64,000 nucleotides of DNA, from positions 24,478,408 through 24,542,407 of the forward strand of contig NW_022145609.1 of the NCBI RefSeq assembly GCF_000002235.5, read 5' to 3'. Positions 1 through 17,704 of this stretch are shown piece by piece. The translations under genes were made by a program, and so were the position numbers. Below the pieces are notes generated by a model, which was not told where the DNA came from, ran no database searches, and saw nothing but the letters and a program-made list of their open reading frames with translations. This DNA comes from Strongylocentrotus purpuratus. Lineage: Eukaryota; Echinodermata; Echinoidea; Camarodonta; Strongylocentrotidae. The stretch's first letter is position 1, and every line of letters starts with the position of its first letter.

Positions 1-2890
1 ATTTTTTCCTCCAAAATGCTGAACCACCCCGGCCCTTACAATTTCGGCCCGAAAGTTGTGATAATTCAAATTTTTACAATATTTGCCCTTAGGCCCCTTT
101 CAAAGGGATATGGGGGTCAGGATCCATCTAATGGCATGTATGTACATTCATTGTGGGGAAACTAGCCTATTCAAAAAAATATAATTTTTTCCTCCAAAAT
201 GCTGAACCACCCCGGCCCTTACAACTTCGGTCCGAAAGTTGTGATAATTCAAAATTTTACAATATTTGCCCCTACGCCCCTTTCAAAGGGATATAGGGTT
301 CAGGATCCATCTAATCGCATGTATGTACATTCATTATGGGGAAAGTAGCCAATTAAAAAAAAATAATATTTTCCTCCAAAATGCTGAACCACCCCGGCCC
401 TTACCATTTCGGCCCGAAAAGTGGTGATAATTCAAATTTTTACAATATTTGCTTCTACCCCCCTGTCAAAGGGATATAGGCGTTAGAATCCATCTAATTG
501 CATGTATGTACATTCATAATGGGGAAACTAGCCTATTCAAAAAATATAATTTTTCCACCAAAATGCTGAACCACCCCGGCCCTTACAATTTCGGCCCGAA
601 AGTTGTGATAATTCAAATTTTTACAATATTTGCCCCTACGCCCCTTTCAAAGGGATATGGGGGTCAGGATCCATCTAATGGCATGTATGTACATTCATTG
701 TGGGGAAACTAGCCAATTAAAATTTTTTAATTTTTTCCTCCAAAATGCTGAACCACCCCGGCCCTTACAATTTCGGCCCGAAAGTTGTGATAATTCAAAT
801 TTTTACAATATTTGCCCCATATCCCTTTCAAAGGGACATGGGGGTCAGGATCCATCTAATGGCATGTATGTACATTCATTGTGGGGAAACTAGCCAATTA
901 AATTTTTTAATTTTTTCCTCCAAAATGCTGAACCACCCCGGCCCTTACAATTTCGGCCCGAAAGTTGTGATAATTCAAATTTTTACAATATTTGCCCCTA
1001 CGCCCCTTTCAAAGGGATATGGGGGTCAGGATCCATCTAATGGCATGTATGTACATTCATTGTGGGGAAACTAGCCTATTCAAAAAAATATAATTTTTTC
1101 CTCCAAAATGCTGAACCACCCCGGCCCTTACAATTTCGGCCCGAAAGTTGTGATAATTCAAATTTTTACAATATTTGCCCTTAGGCCCCTTTCAAAGGGA
1201 TATGGGGGTCAGGATCCATCTAATTGCATGTATGTGTATTCATAATGGGGAAACTAGCCTATTCAAAAAATATAATTTTTTCCACCAAAATGCTGAACCA
1301 CCCCGGCCCTTACAATTTCGGCCCGAAAGTTGTGATAATTCAAATTTTTACAATATTTGCCCCTACGCCCCTTTCAAAGGGATATGGGGGTCAGGATCCA
1401 TCTAATGGCATGTATGTACATTCATTGTGGGGAAACTAGCCAATTAAAAATTTTTAATTTTTTCCTCCAAAATGCTGAACCACCCCGGCCCTTACAATTT
1501 CGGCCCGAAAGTTGTGATAATTCAAATTTTTACAATATTTGCCCCTACGCCCCTTTCAAAGGGATATGGGGTTCAGAATCCATCTAATGGCATGTATGTA
1601 CATTCATTGTGGGGAAACTAGCGAATTAAAATTTTTTAATTTTTTCCTCCAAAATGCTGAACCACCCCGGCCCTTACAATTTCGGCCCGAAAGTTGTGAT
1701 AATTCAAATTTTTACAATATTTGCCCTTAGGCCCCTTTTAAAGGGATATGGGGGTCAGGATCCATCTAATGGCATGTATGTACATTCATTGTGGGGAAAC
1801 TAGCCTATTCAAAAAAATATAATTTTTTCCTCCAAAATGCTGAACCACCCCGGCCCTTACAACTTCGGTCCGAAAGTTGTGATAATTCAAAATTTTACAA
1901 TATTTGCCCCTACGCCCCTTTCAAAGGGATATAGGGTTCAGGATCCATCTAATCGCATGTATGTACATTCATTATGGGGAAAGTAGCCAATTAAAAAAAA
2001 ATAATATTTTCCTCCAAAATGCTGAACCACCCCGGCCCTTACCATTTCGGCCCGAAAAGTGGTGATAATTCAAATTTTTACAATATTTGCCCCTACCCCC
2101 CTTTCAAAGGGACATGGGGGTCAGGATCCATCTAATGGCATGTATGTACATTCATTGTGGGGAAACTAGCCAATTAAAATTTTTAATTTTTTCCTCCAAA
2201 ATGCTGAACCACCCCGGCCCTTACAATTTCGGCCCGAAAGTTGTGATAATTCAAATTTTTACAATATTTGCCCCTACGCCCCTTTCAAAGGGATATGGGG
2301 GTCAGGATCCATCTAATGGCATGTACAGTATGTACATTCATTGTGGGGAAACTAGCCTATTCAAAAAAATATAATTTTTTCCTCCAAAATGCTGAACCAC
2401 CCCGGCCCTTACAACTTCGGCCCGAAAGTTGTGATAATTCAAATTTTTACAATATTTGCCCCTACGCCCCTTTCAAAGGGATATGGGGGTCAGGATCCAT
2501 CTAATGGCATGTATGTACATTCATTGTGGGGAAACTAGCCTATTCAAAAAAATATAATTTTTTCCTCCAAAATGCTGAACCACCCCGGCCCTTACAACTT
2601 CGGCCCGAAAGTTGTGATAATTCAAATTTTTACAATATTTGCCCCTACGCCCCTTTTAAAGGGATATAGGGTTCAGGATCCATCTAATCGCATGTATGTA
2701 CATTCATTATGGGGAAACTAGCCTATTCAAAAAATAAAAAAATTTCCTCCAAAATGCTGAACCACCCCGGCCCTTACAACTTCGGCCCGAAAGTTGTGAT
2801 AACTCAAATTTTTCAATATTTTCCACTTCGCCCCTTTCAAAGGGATGTGGGGGTCAGGATCCATCTAATGGCATGGATGTACATTCATAA
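1..2890 (+). repeat. Higher-order repeat block, copy 1 (3.83-kb spacing)
   Basis: The variant order in this block recurs at 3,834-6,540 with an offset of 3,833-3,835 bp, about 21 monomers. Diagnostic variants match in order: the 'catatcccttt' unit near 816, the 'gtgtattcat' unit near 1,233, the 'gcgaattaaaa' unit near 1,621 and the 'gtacagtatgtaca' unit near 2,323. Copy 1 has one extra monomer at about 2,341-2,525. The blocks stop matching near 2,890 and 6,545. Confidence 0.85.
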
Positions 2891-3833
2891 TGGGGAAACT
2901 AGCCTAATAAAAAAAAAAAAAATTTTCCTCCAAAATGCTGAACCACCCCGGCCCTTACAACTTCGGCCCGAAAAGTGGTGATAATTCAAATTTTTACATT
3001 ATTTGCCCCTTTCCCCCCTGTCAAAGGGATATAGGCGTTAGAATCCATCTAATTGCATGTATGTACATTCATAATGGGGAAACTAGCCTATTCAAAAAAT
3101 ATAATTTTTTCCTCCAAAATGCTGAACCACCCCGGCCCTTACAACTTCGGCCCGAAAAGTTGTGATAATTAAAATTTTTACAATATTTGCCCCTACCCCC
3201 CTGTCAAAGGGATATGGGGGTCAGGATCCATCTAATGGCATGTATGTACATTCATTATGGGGAAACTAGCCTATTCAAAAAATATAATATTTTCCTCCAA
3301 AATGCTGAACCACCCCGGCCCTTACAACTTCGGCCAGAAAATTGTGATAATTCAAAATTTTACAATATTTGCCCCTACGCCCCTTTCAAAGGGATATAGG
3401 GTTCAGGATCCATCTAATCGCATGTATGTACATTCATTATGGGGAAAGTAGCAAATTAAAAAAAAATAATATTTTCCTCCAAAATGCTGAACCACCCCTG
3501 CCCTTACCATTTCGGCCCGAAAAGTGGTGATAATTCAAATTTTTACAATATTTGCCCCTACCCCCCTGTCAAAGGGATATAGGCATTAGAATCCATCTAA
3601 TTGCATGTATGTGCATTCATAATGGGGAAACTAGCCTATTCAAAAAATATAATTTTTTCCACCAAAATGCTGAACCACCCCGGCCCTTACAATTTCGGCC
3701 CGAAAGTTGTGATAATTCAAATTTTTACAATATTTGCCCCTACGCCCCTTTCAAAGGGATATGGGGGTCAGGATCCATCTAATGGCATGTATGTACATTC
3801 ATTGTGGGGAAACTAGCCAATTAAAAATTTTTA

Positions 3834-6545
3834 ATTTTTTCCTCCAAAATGCTGAACCACCCCGGCCCTTACAATTTCGGCCCGAAAGTTGTGATAATTC
3901 AAATTTTTACAATATTTGCCCTTAGGCCCCTTTCAAAGGGATATGGGGGTCAGGATCCATCTAATGGCATGTATGTACATTCATTGTGGGGAAACTAGCC
4001 TATTCAAAAAAATATAATTTTTTCCTCCAAAATGCTGAACCACCCCGGCCCTTACAACTTCGGTCCGAAAGTTGTGATAATTCAAAATTTTACAATATTT
4101 GCCCCTACGCCCCTTTCAAAGGGATATAGGGTTCAGGATCCATCTAATCGCATGTATGTACATTCATTATGGGGAAAGTAGCCAATTAAAAAAAAATAAT
4201 ATTTTCCTCCAAAATGCTGAACCACCCCGGCCCTTACCATTTCGGCCCGAAAAGTGGTGATAATTCAAATTTTTACAATATTTGCTTCTACCCCCCTGTC
4301 AAAGGGATATAGGCGTTAGAATCCATCTAATTGCATGTATGTGTATTCATAATGGGGAAACTAGCCTATTCAAAAAATATAATTTTTCCACCAAAATGCT
4401 GAACCACCCCGGCCCTTACAATTTCGGCCCGAAAGTTGTGATAATTCAAATTTTTACAATATTTGCCCCTACGCCCCTTTCAAAGGGATATGGGGGTCAG
4501 GATCCATCTAATGGCATGTATGTACATTCATTGTGGGGAAACTAGCCAATTAAAATTTTTTAATTTTTTCCTCCAAAATGCTGAACCACCCCGGCCCTTA
4601 CAATTTCGGCCCGAAAGTTGTGATAATTCAAATTTTTACAATATTTGCCCCATATCCCTTTCAAAGGGACATGGGGGTCAGGATCCATCTAATGGCATGT
4701 ATGTACATTCATTGTGGGGAAACTAGCCAATTAAATTTTTTTAATTTTTTCCTCCAAAATGCTGAACCACCCCGGCCCTTACAATTTCGGCCCGAAAGTT
4801 GTGATAATTCAAATTTTTACAATATTTGCCCCTACGCCCCTTTCAAAGGGATATGGGGGTCAGGATCCATCTAATGGCATGTATGTACATTCATTGTGGG
4901 GAAACTAGCCTATTCAAAAAAATATAATTTTTTCCTCCAAAATGCTGAACCACCCCGGCCCTTACAATTTCGGCCCGAAAGTTGTGATAATTCAAATTTT
5001 TACAATATTTGCCCTTAGGCCCCTTTCAAAGGGATATGGGGGTCAGGATCCATCTAATTGCATGTATGTGTATTCATAATGGGGAAACTAGCCTATTCAA
5101 AAAATATAATTTTTTCCACCAAAATGCTGAACCACCCCGGCCCTTACAATTTCGGCCCGAAAGTTGTGATAATTCAAATTTTTACAATATTTGCCCCTAC
5201 GCCCCTTTCAAAGGGATATGGGGGTCAGGATCCATCTAATGGCATGTATGTACATTCATTGTGGGGAAACTAGCCAATTAAAAATTTTTAATTTTTTCCT
5301 CCAAAATGCTGAACCACCCCGGCCCTTACAATTTCGGCCCGAAAGTTGTGATAATTCAAATTTTTACAATATTTGCCCCTACGCCCCTTTCAAAGGGATA
5401 TGGGGTTCAGAATCCATCTAATGGCATGTATGTACATTCATTGTGGGGAAACTAGCGAATTAAAATTTTTTAATTTTTTCCTCCAAAATGCTGAACCACC
5501 CCGGCCCTTACAATTTCGGCCCGAAAGTTGTGATAATTCAAATTTTTACAATATTTGCCCTTAGGCCCCTTTTAAAGGGATATGGGGGTCAGGATCCATC
5601 TAATGGCATGTATGTACATTCATTGTGGGGAAACTAGCCTATTCAAAAAAATATAATTTTTTCCTCCAAAATGCTGAACCACCCCGGCCCTTACAACTTC
5701 GGTCCGAAAGTTGTGATAATTCAAAATTTTACAATATTTGCCCCTACGCCCCTTTCAAAGGGATATAGGGTTCAGGATCCATCTAATCGCATGTATGTAC
5801 ATTCATTATGGGGAAAGTAGCCAATTAAAAAAAAATAATATTTTCCTCCAAAATGCTGAACCACCCCGGCCCTTACCATTTCGGCCCGAAAAGTGGTGAT
5901 AATTCAAATTTTTACAATATTTGCCCCTACCCCCCTTTCAAAGGGACATGGGGGTCAGGATCCATCTAATGGCATGTATGTACATTCATTGTGGGGAAAC
6001 TAGCCAATTAAAATTTTTTAATTTTTTCCTCCAAAATGCTGAACCACCCCGGCCCTTACAATTTCGGCCCGAAAGTTGTGATAATTCAAATTTTTACAAT
6101 ATTTGCCCCTACGCCCCTTTCAAAGGGATATGGGGGTCAGGATCCATCTAATGGCATGTACAGTATGTACATTCATTGTGGGGAAACTAGCCTATTCAAA
6201 AAAATATAATTTTTTCCTCCAAAATGCTGAACCACCCCGGCCCTTACAACTTCGGCCCGAAAGTTGTGATAATTCAAATTTTTACAATATTTGCCCCTAC
6301 GCCCCTTTTAAAGGGATATAGGGTTCAGGATCCATCTAATCGCATGTATGTACATTCATTATGGGGAAACTAGCCTATTCAAAAAATAAAAAAATTTCCT
6401 CCAAAATGCTGAACCCCCCGGCCCTTACAACTTCGGCCCGAAAGTTGTGATAACTCAAATTTTTCAATATTTTCCACTTCGCCCCTTTCAAAGGGATGTG
6501 GGGGTCAGGATCCATCTAATGGCATGGATGTACATTCATAATGGG
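3834..6545 (+). repeat. Higher-order repeat block, copy 2 (3.83-kb spacing)
   Basis: This is the second copy of the block at 1-2,890 and lacks one monomer found there. Variant monomers appear in the same order with near-identical sequence, so the block was duplicated as a unit rather than monomer by monomer. Confidence 0.85.
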
Positions 6546-6689
6546 GAAACTAGCCAATTAAAAAATTTTAATTTTTTCCCCCAAAATGCTGAACCACCCC
6601 GGCCCTTACAATTTCGGCCCGAAAGTTGTGATAATTCAAATTTTTACAATATTTGCCCCTACGCCCCTTTCAAAGGGATATGGGGGTCA

Positions 6690-9600
6690 GGATCCATCTA
6701 ATGGCATGTATGTACATTCATTGTGGGGAAACTAGCCTATTCAAAAAAATATAATTTTTTCCTCCAAAATGCTGAACCACCCCGGCCCTTACAACTTCGG
6801 CCCGAAAGTTGTGATAATTCAAATTTTTACAATATTTGCCCCTACGCCCCTTTTAAAGGGATATAGGGTTCAGGATCCATCTAATCGCATGTATGTACAT
6901 TCATTATGGGGAAACTAGCCTATTCAAAAAATAAAAAAATTTCCTCCAAAATGCTGAACCACCCCGGCCCTTACAACTTCGGCCCGAAAAGTGGTGATAA
7001 TTCAAATTTTTACCTATTTGCCCCTTCCCCCCTGTCAAAGGGATATAGGCGTTAGAATCCATCTAATGGCATGTATGTACATTCATTGTGGGGAAACTAG
7101 CCAATTAAAAAAATTTAATTTTTTCCTCCAAAATGCTGAACCACCCCGGCCCTTACAACTTCGGCCCGAAAAGTTGTGATAATTAAAATTTTTACAATAT
7201 TTGCCCCTACCCCCCTGTCAAAGGGATATGGGGGTCAGGATCCATCTAATGGCATGTATGTACATTCATTATGGGGAAACTAGCCTATTCAAAAAATATA
7301 ATATTTTCCCCCAAAATTCTGAACCACCCCGGCCCTTACCATTTCGGCCCGAAAGTTGTGATATTTCAAATTTTTACAATATTTGCCACTACGCCCCTTC
7401 AAAGGGAAATGGAGGTCTGGATCCATCGTATCGCATGTATGTACATTCATTATGGGGAAACTAGCCTATTCAAAAAATAAACAATTTTCCTCCAAAATGC
7501 TGAACCACCCCGGCCCTTACAACTTCGGCCCGAAAGTTGTGATAATTCAAATTTTTACAATATTTGCCCCTACGCCCCTTTCAAAGGGATATGGGGGTCA
7601 GGATCCATCTAATGGCATGTACATGTATGTACATTCATTGTGGGGAAACTAGCCTATTCAAAAAAATATAATTTTTTCCTCCAAAATGCTGAACCACCCC
7701 GGCCCTTACAACTTCGGCCCGAAAGTTTTGATAATTCAAATTTTTACATTATTTGCCCCTTCGCCCCTTTCAAAGGGACATAGGGTTCAGGATCCATCTA
7801 ATCGCATGTATGTACATTCATTATGGGGAAACTAGCCTATTAAAAAAAATATAATTTTTTCCTCCAAAATGCTGAACCGCCCCGGCCCTTACAACTTCGG
7901 CCCGAAAGTTGTGATAATTCAAATTTTTACAATATTTGCCCCTACGCCCCTTTCAAAGGGATATAGGGTTCAGGATCCATCTAATCGCATGTATGTACAT
8001 TCATTATGGGGAAACTAGCCTATTAAAAAAAATATAATTTTTTCCTCCAAAATGCTGAACCGCCCCGGCCCTTACAACTTCGGCCCGAAAGTTGTGATAA
8101 TTCAAATTTTTACAATATTTGCCCCTACGCCCCTTTCAAAGGGATATAGGGTTCAGGATCCATCTAATCGCATGTATGTACATTCATTATGGGGAAACTA
8201 GCCAATTAAAAAAAATATATATTTTCCTCCAAAATGCTGAACCACCCCGGCCCTTACCATTTCGGCCCGAAAGTTGTGATCACTCAAATTTTTCAATATT
8301 TGCCACTACGCCACTTTCAAAGGGATATAGGGTTCAGGATCCATCTAATCGCATGTATGTACATTCATTATGGGGAAACTAGCCAATTAAAAAAAAAAAT
8401 ATTTTCCTCCAAAATGCTGAACCACCCCGGCCCTTACCATTTCAGCCCGAAAGTTGCGATAACTCAAATTTTTCAATATTTTCCACTTCGCCCCTTTCAA
8501 AGGGATTTGGGGGTCAGGATCCATCTAATGGCATGTATGTACATTCATTGTGGGGAAACTAGCCTATTCAAAAAAATATAATTTTTTCCTCCAAAATGCT
8601 GAACCACCCCGGCCCTTACAACTTCGGCCCGAAAGTTGTGATAATTCAAATTTTTACAATATTTGCCCCTACGCCCCTTTTAAAGGGATATAGGGTTCAG
8701 GATCCATCTAATCGCATGTATGTACATTCATTATGGGGAAACTAGCCTATTCAAAAAATAAAAAAATTTCCTCCAAAATGCTGAACCACCCCGGCCCTTA
8801 CAACTTCGGCCCGAAAAGTGGTGATAATTCAAATTTTTACCTTATTTGCCCCTTCCCCCCTGTCAAAGGGATATACATGTAGGCGTTAGAATCCATCTAA
8901 TGGCATGTATGTACATTCATTGTGGGGAAACTAGCCAATTAAAAAAATTTAATTTTTTCCTCCAAAATGCTGAACCACCCCGGCCCTTACAACTTCGGCC
9001 CGAAAAGTTGTGATAATTAAAATTTTTACAATATTTGCCCCTACCCCCCTGTCAAAGGGATATGGGGGTCAGGATCCATCTAATGGCATGTATGTACATT
9101 CATTATGGGGAAACTAGCCTATTCAAAAAATATAATATTTTCCCCCAAAATTCTGAACCACCCCGGCCCTTACCATTTCGGCCCGAAAGTTGTGATATTT
9201 CAAATTTTTACAATATTTGCCACTACGCCCCTTCAAAAGGGAAATGGAGGTCTGGATCCATCGTATCGCATGTATGTACATTCATTATGGGGAAACTAGC
9301 CTATTCAAAAAATAAACAATTTTCCTCCAAAATGCTGAACCACCCCGGCCCTTACAACTTCGGCCCGAAAGTTGTGATAATTCAAATTTTTACAATATTT
9401 GCCCCTACGCCCCTTTCAAAGGGATATGGGGGTCAGGATCCATCTAATGGCATGTACATGTATGTACATTCATTGTGGGGAAACTAGCCTATTCAAAAAA
9501 ATATAATTTTTTCCTCCAAAATGCTGAACCACCCCGGCCCTTACAACTTCGGCCCGAAAGTTTTGATAATTCAAATTTTTACATTATTTGCCCCTTCGCC

Positions 9601-10354
9601 CCTTTCAAAGGGACATAGGGTTCAGGATCCATCTAATCGCATGTATGTACATTCATTATGGGGAAACTAGCCTATTAAAAAAAATATAATTTTTTCCTCC
9701 AAAATGCTGAACCGCCCCGGCCCTTACAACTTCGGCCCGAAAGTTGTGATAATTCAAATTTTTACAATATTTGCCCCTACGCCCCTTTCAAAGGGATATA
9801 GGGTTCAGGATCCATCTAATCGCATGTATGTACATTCATTATGGGGAAACTAGCCTATTAAAAAAAATATAATTTTTTCCTCCAAAATGCTGAACCGCCC
9901 CGGCCCTTACAACTTCGGCCCGAAAGTTGTGATAATTCAAATTTTTACAATATTTGCCCCTACGCCCCTTTCAAAGGGATATAGGGTTCAGGATCCATCT
10001 AATCGCATGTATGTACATTCATTATGGGGAAACTAGCCAATTAAAAAAAATATATATTTTCCTCCAAAATGCTGAACCACCCCGGCCCTTACCATTTCGG
10101 CCCGAAAGTTGTGATCACTCAAATTTTTCAATATTTGCCACTACGCCACTTTCAAAGGGATATAGGGTTCAGGATCCATCTAATCGCATGTATGTACATT
10201 CATTATGGGGAAACTAGCCAATTAAAAAAAAAAAATATTTTCCTCCAAAATGCTGAACCACCCCGGCCCTTACCATTTCAGCCCGAAAGTTGCGATAACT
10301 CAAATTTTTCAATATTTTCCACTTCGCCCCTTTCAAAGGGATTTGGGGGTCAGG
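6690..10354 (+). repeat. Tandem duplication of a ten-monomer (~1.83 kb) block
   Basis: Positions ~6,690-8,520 and ~8,520-10,354 are adjacent near-identical copies offset by about 1,830-1,835 bp. Shared rare variants include the 'ggaggtctggatccatcg' unit (7,412 and 9,245), the 'ggcatgtacatgtatg' unit (7,614 and 9,449) and the 'cagcccgaaagttgcg' unit (8,443 and 10,278). Copy 2 carries a small insertion near 8,874. Confidence 0.85.
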
Positions 10355-10606
10355 ATCCATCTAATGGCATGGATGTACATTCATTGTGGGGAAACTAGCC
10401 TATTCAAAAAAATATAATTTTTTCCTCCAAAATGCTGAACCACCCCGGCCCTTACAACTTCGGCCCGAAAGTTGTGATAATTCAAATTTTTACAATATTT
10501 GCCCCTACGCCCCTTTCAAAGGGATATAGGGTTCAGGATCCATCTAATCGCATGTATGTACATTCATTATGGGGAAAGTAGCCAATTAAAAAACTAGATG
10601 GAATTT

Positions 10607-15051
<4,445 letters not shown>

Positions 15052-15439
15052 GCTGTAATAGGGGTATCTGGAAGGAAATTTAGTACCGGTAAACATACAT
15101 GTACTGTATTAAAATCAGAGGCATTTACAAGATGAATTTTTCAAAATGTGTAAATTATGTAAATGATATAGAAATTTTCATGGCAAGAAAATGAGTTGTT
15201 AATGGCAAAAATTTGGCTTTGTGTCAATTGTTATGATTTATTAATAAATGTTGCAGCATACATGTAAGATTTTTCAAGAATTCAAACCACTTGCTAAATT
15301 TGCAAATGTTTTGTGCGAATGAAAGTTAAGGTATCTTTAAAAGTTGGGTTAAATCATTACGTAGACTTTCATTTCTCTGTCTTTTGTCCGCTGAACTCCG
15401 TCTGGACAAGCATCCGGCCCACATTTTGTGGTTAGGCTC

Positions 15440-15845
15440 TCAAACTTTAATTCAGAGCAATAAAAAATATATACCGGTACCAAATGCATGAAAAGGAAGA
15501 GCAAAAATTTCTGCACACACTGTGCTCATTTTTATTCAGTTATCACATTGCGTTTGACACAAGGAATTTTGAGAAGAAAAATAAAAGGCCTTAAAATCTT
15601 GACATTGGCAAATGTTAATACATGTACACAGTGTAGGTTCAAAAGCATTGTTTTCCATAAAAATTGTCCACTTTTTCAGCTTTTCAACAAAATGAAAACT
15701 TGTGTATAATGTTTTCAGAGACACTTCATTTCATTAGAACAATGCAGCATCAAAAAAAAAATATCATTGTTGCCAATTTGAAGAATATGAGATCATTTCA
15801 GCCCTAATAAAAATTGTTGTTCTGAAACTTGAAAGGGTTCATAAT
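15440..15845 (+). repeat. Dispersed repeat related to 29,520-29,800 and 43,090-43,375
   Basis: Shares 'aatgttttcagaga', 'ttgccaatttgaag' and 'gatcatttcagccct'-like blocks, in order, with the other two regions. Those two end in 'gggttaa', suggesting old TTAA-flanked elements. No intact ORF. Confidence 0.5.
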
Positions 15846-16401
15846 TAATTTGTTTTGGAGATGGCCTCAAACCTGCTGACTAAAGGAAATCTCTCTTTGC
15901 TACATGTACTGTATATATAGACTTTATACAAAATGTATTTACAGGGAACACCAAGTTCTACTAGGCAATGGAATAAAAGAGAAAACTACCATTTTATTAT
16001 TATTAGTTGTAGTACATGTAGTAGAATTTTGTTGTTATTTTACAGTTTATTTTTCAAGTACATGTATGAGGACTATTGCAAGTAGTCTAGGAAGCAGATT
16101 ATACTCAATCCCATTCAGCATGTACACATGTACAGTGTAGATCTGTTTACTTGGTGTCTACACTGTTCAAGACTTTGTGTACATACATGTATACATCTGT
16201 ATTACTGTAATCTGTATTTGATAGTAAATGCATTTACCAAATACACAAGTTTATCATCCCTCTAGAAGATAGTGCTTATATCCATTTGTTCAAAGATCAA
16301 TCCTTGCTTTATACAAGTTTACTCATAATACAAGCTGTTGTAAAGTACAATGAACTACAAAAACCAAACAACTCCTCAGCAGAAGCAAGGTACATACATG
16401 T

Positions 16402-16622
16402 CACTATGAACATGACTGACAAAGAAAGCGGACAAAATATACAGTTCCTCGGGTAGATAAAGGAACATCCCTTCACTGCTATTACATGTATGTAAACATG
16501 TGTAGAACAGGTGAATATGCTTGTGACACATTTTTACATAATAGCAGTGAAGGGATGTTCCTTTGTCTACCTGAGGAACTGTATATTTTGTCCGCTTTCT
16601 TTGTCCGTCATATTCATAGTGT
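16402..16622. repeat. Foldback: ~80-bp inverted arms around a ~55-bp loop
   Basis: The arm at ~16,402-16,484 (containing 'aaagaaagcggacaaaatat') and the arm at ~16,537-16,622 ('atattttgtccgctttcttt') are reverse complements with only a few mismatches. A transcript through it would form a long hairpin. Confidence 0.85.
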
Positions 16623-16811
16623 GTACAGCCTAGTATAATCCCTCTCTGGATCTTTAACTTTCACATGTAATAAGATACAATGGCCTACATGTATAGAAAT
16701 GTGTGTATTGTATGGTTTAATACCTAGGGTATAATATAGGAAGGTGAAAGCATCTCTCTACCGAAGATAGTTCTTTAAAATTCTGTAGACATTTATTCAA
16801 TCCTTACTTCA

Positions 16812-17512
16812 TATACCTACCAACCTGAGACAAGAGAAATTAGGAGTAAATTTTTCTGGATGGACTACGAGGTCGCGAACCACCGAAGGATTGGGGTAGT
16901 AGCCCGTAGATTGGGGGGGGGGGGGGTACACAGGACTTTAGGGTCTATTTTTTTTCTCTCCATTTTAATGGTGCAAATGGGCCTTTTCCTTCAACCTTTT
17001 CGCCCCACACATAAACAATTTTTGAAATGTGAACACTCACAAAACTACATGTTTCACTACCCACCTCAGTTAGGAGCCCTATTTTGCAAAGGTATATAGT
17101 AGTAGTAATCCAAAATAAATCTGAGGAAGTCCGGTAAATAACAAGCTTTCACGATCGCAGTCATCACACAAGCATTGAAGAAAACACGCCAATGTATACA
17201 GTGTTTATGCACGGCGTATCAACTGCACATGTAATATAAATACACGTGGGTTATACGCAGGTATGAATAAACATCCCCAAATTGCTGATGTGAGATGCTT
17301 GTAGGATACTTTACAGGACAGAATGGACATTTTGCCATTGAAAATGGCGGACGCACACACAAAATATTAATTTTAAAAAAATTATTAAAAAAAATAAAAA
17401 TAAATTAAAATTTTAAAAACTCTGAGTTTTGAGGCATGCACTCGGAATTCGGAGTTGGTATGAAAAATGCGGAGAAACTCCGCCTAAATCGGGGTGGTTG
17501 GCAGGTATGTTA
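16812..17512 (+). mobile_element. TIR element, family R, forward copy
   Basis: Left end 'cctaccaacctgagac', right end 'ggtggttggcaggtatg'. Internal blocks 'ggactacgaggtcgcgaacc', a G run and 'aaatgcggagaaactccgcc' recur inverted at 20,808-21,256. About 700 bp and noncoding. Confidence 0.75.
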
Positions 17513-17559
17513 CTTTACAGTACAAGTTTACTCATACATGCACATGTACATTTTACAAG

Positions 17560-17670
17560 AAAAAAGTAATGGAGAGAGAGAGGGAGAGAGACAGGAGGAG
17601 AAAGTGAAAACGAGAGAGAAAAAAGAGATGAGCGAGAGGGGAGGAAAAGAAAGAGATAAATCAGGAGAAT
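17560..17670. repeat. Purine-rich GA tract
   Basis: Imperfect GA/GGAGA low-complexity sequence. The ORFs across it are compositional. Confidence 0.8.
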
Positions 17671-17704
17671 GCCCCTTTTTACAGTACTACACAAATGAAT
17701 CATA

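Larger units (their letters stand above)
1..10587 (+). repeat. ~182-bp satellite array, about 58 tandem monomers
   Basis: Head-to-tail monomers of about 181-184 bp fill this stretch. Each carries a core around 'aaaatgctgaaccacccc', a 'ttcggcccgaa' dyad, 'ccctttcaaaggg', 'ggatcc' and 'atgtatgtacattcat'. Monomers differ by a few percent, mostly in the A/T-rich linker (cctattcaaaaaa versus ccaattaaaaa types) and in the 'ccctacgcccc' segment. All units share one orientation and the array continues beyond the left edge. The many short ORFs are by-products: the period is not a multiple of three, so the frame shifts at each unit. The last unit degrades at about 10,587. This is a noncoding satellite; a centromeric or heterochromatic role is possible but not shown. 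Confidence 0.97.

Noticed and set aside
449..10398. Dozens of overlapping 60-150-codon plus-strand ORFs with similar proteins
   Set aside because: They are readings of the 182-bp satellite in all frames. The frame shifts every unit, and start and stop positions simply follow the repeat.
1..10587. CRISPR-like regular repeats
   Set aside because: There are no unique spacers; monomers are contiguous and ~182 bp, in an intron-rich animal genome.
15488..15724. Opposed ORFs of 62 and 73 codons
   Set aside because: They lie in a dispersed noncoding repeat whose other copies are not open.
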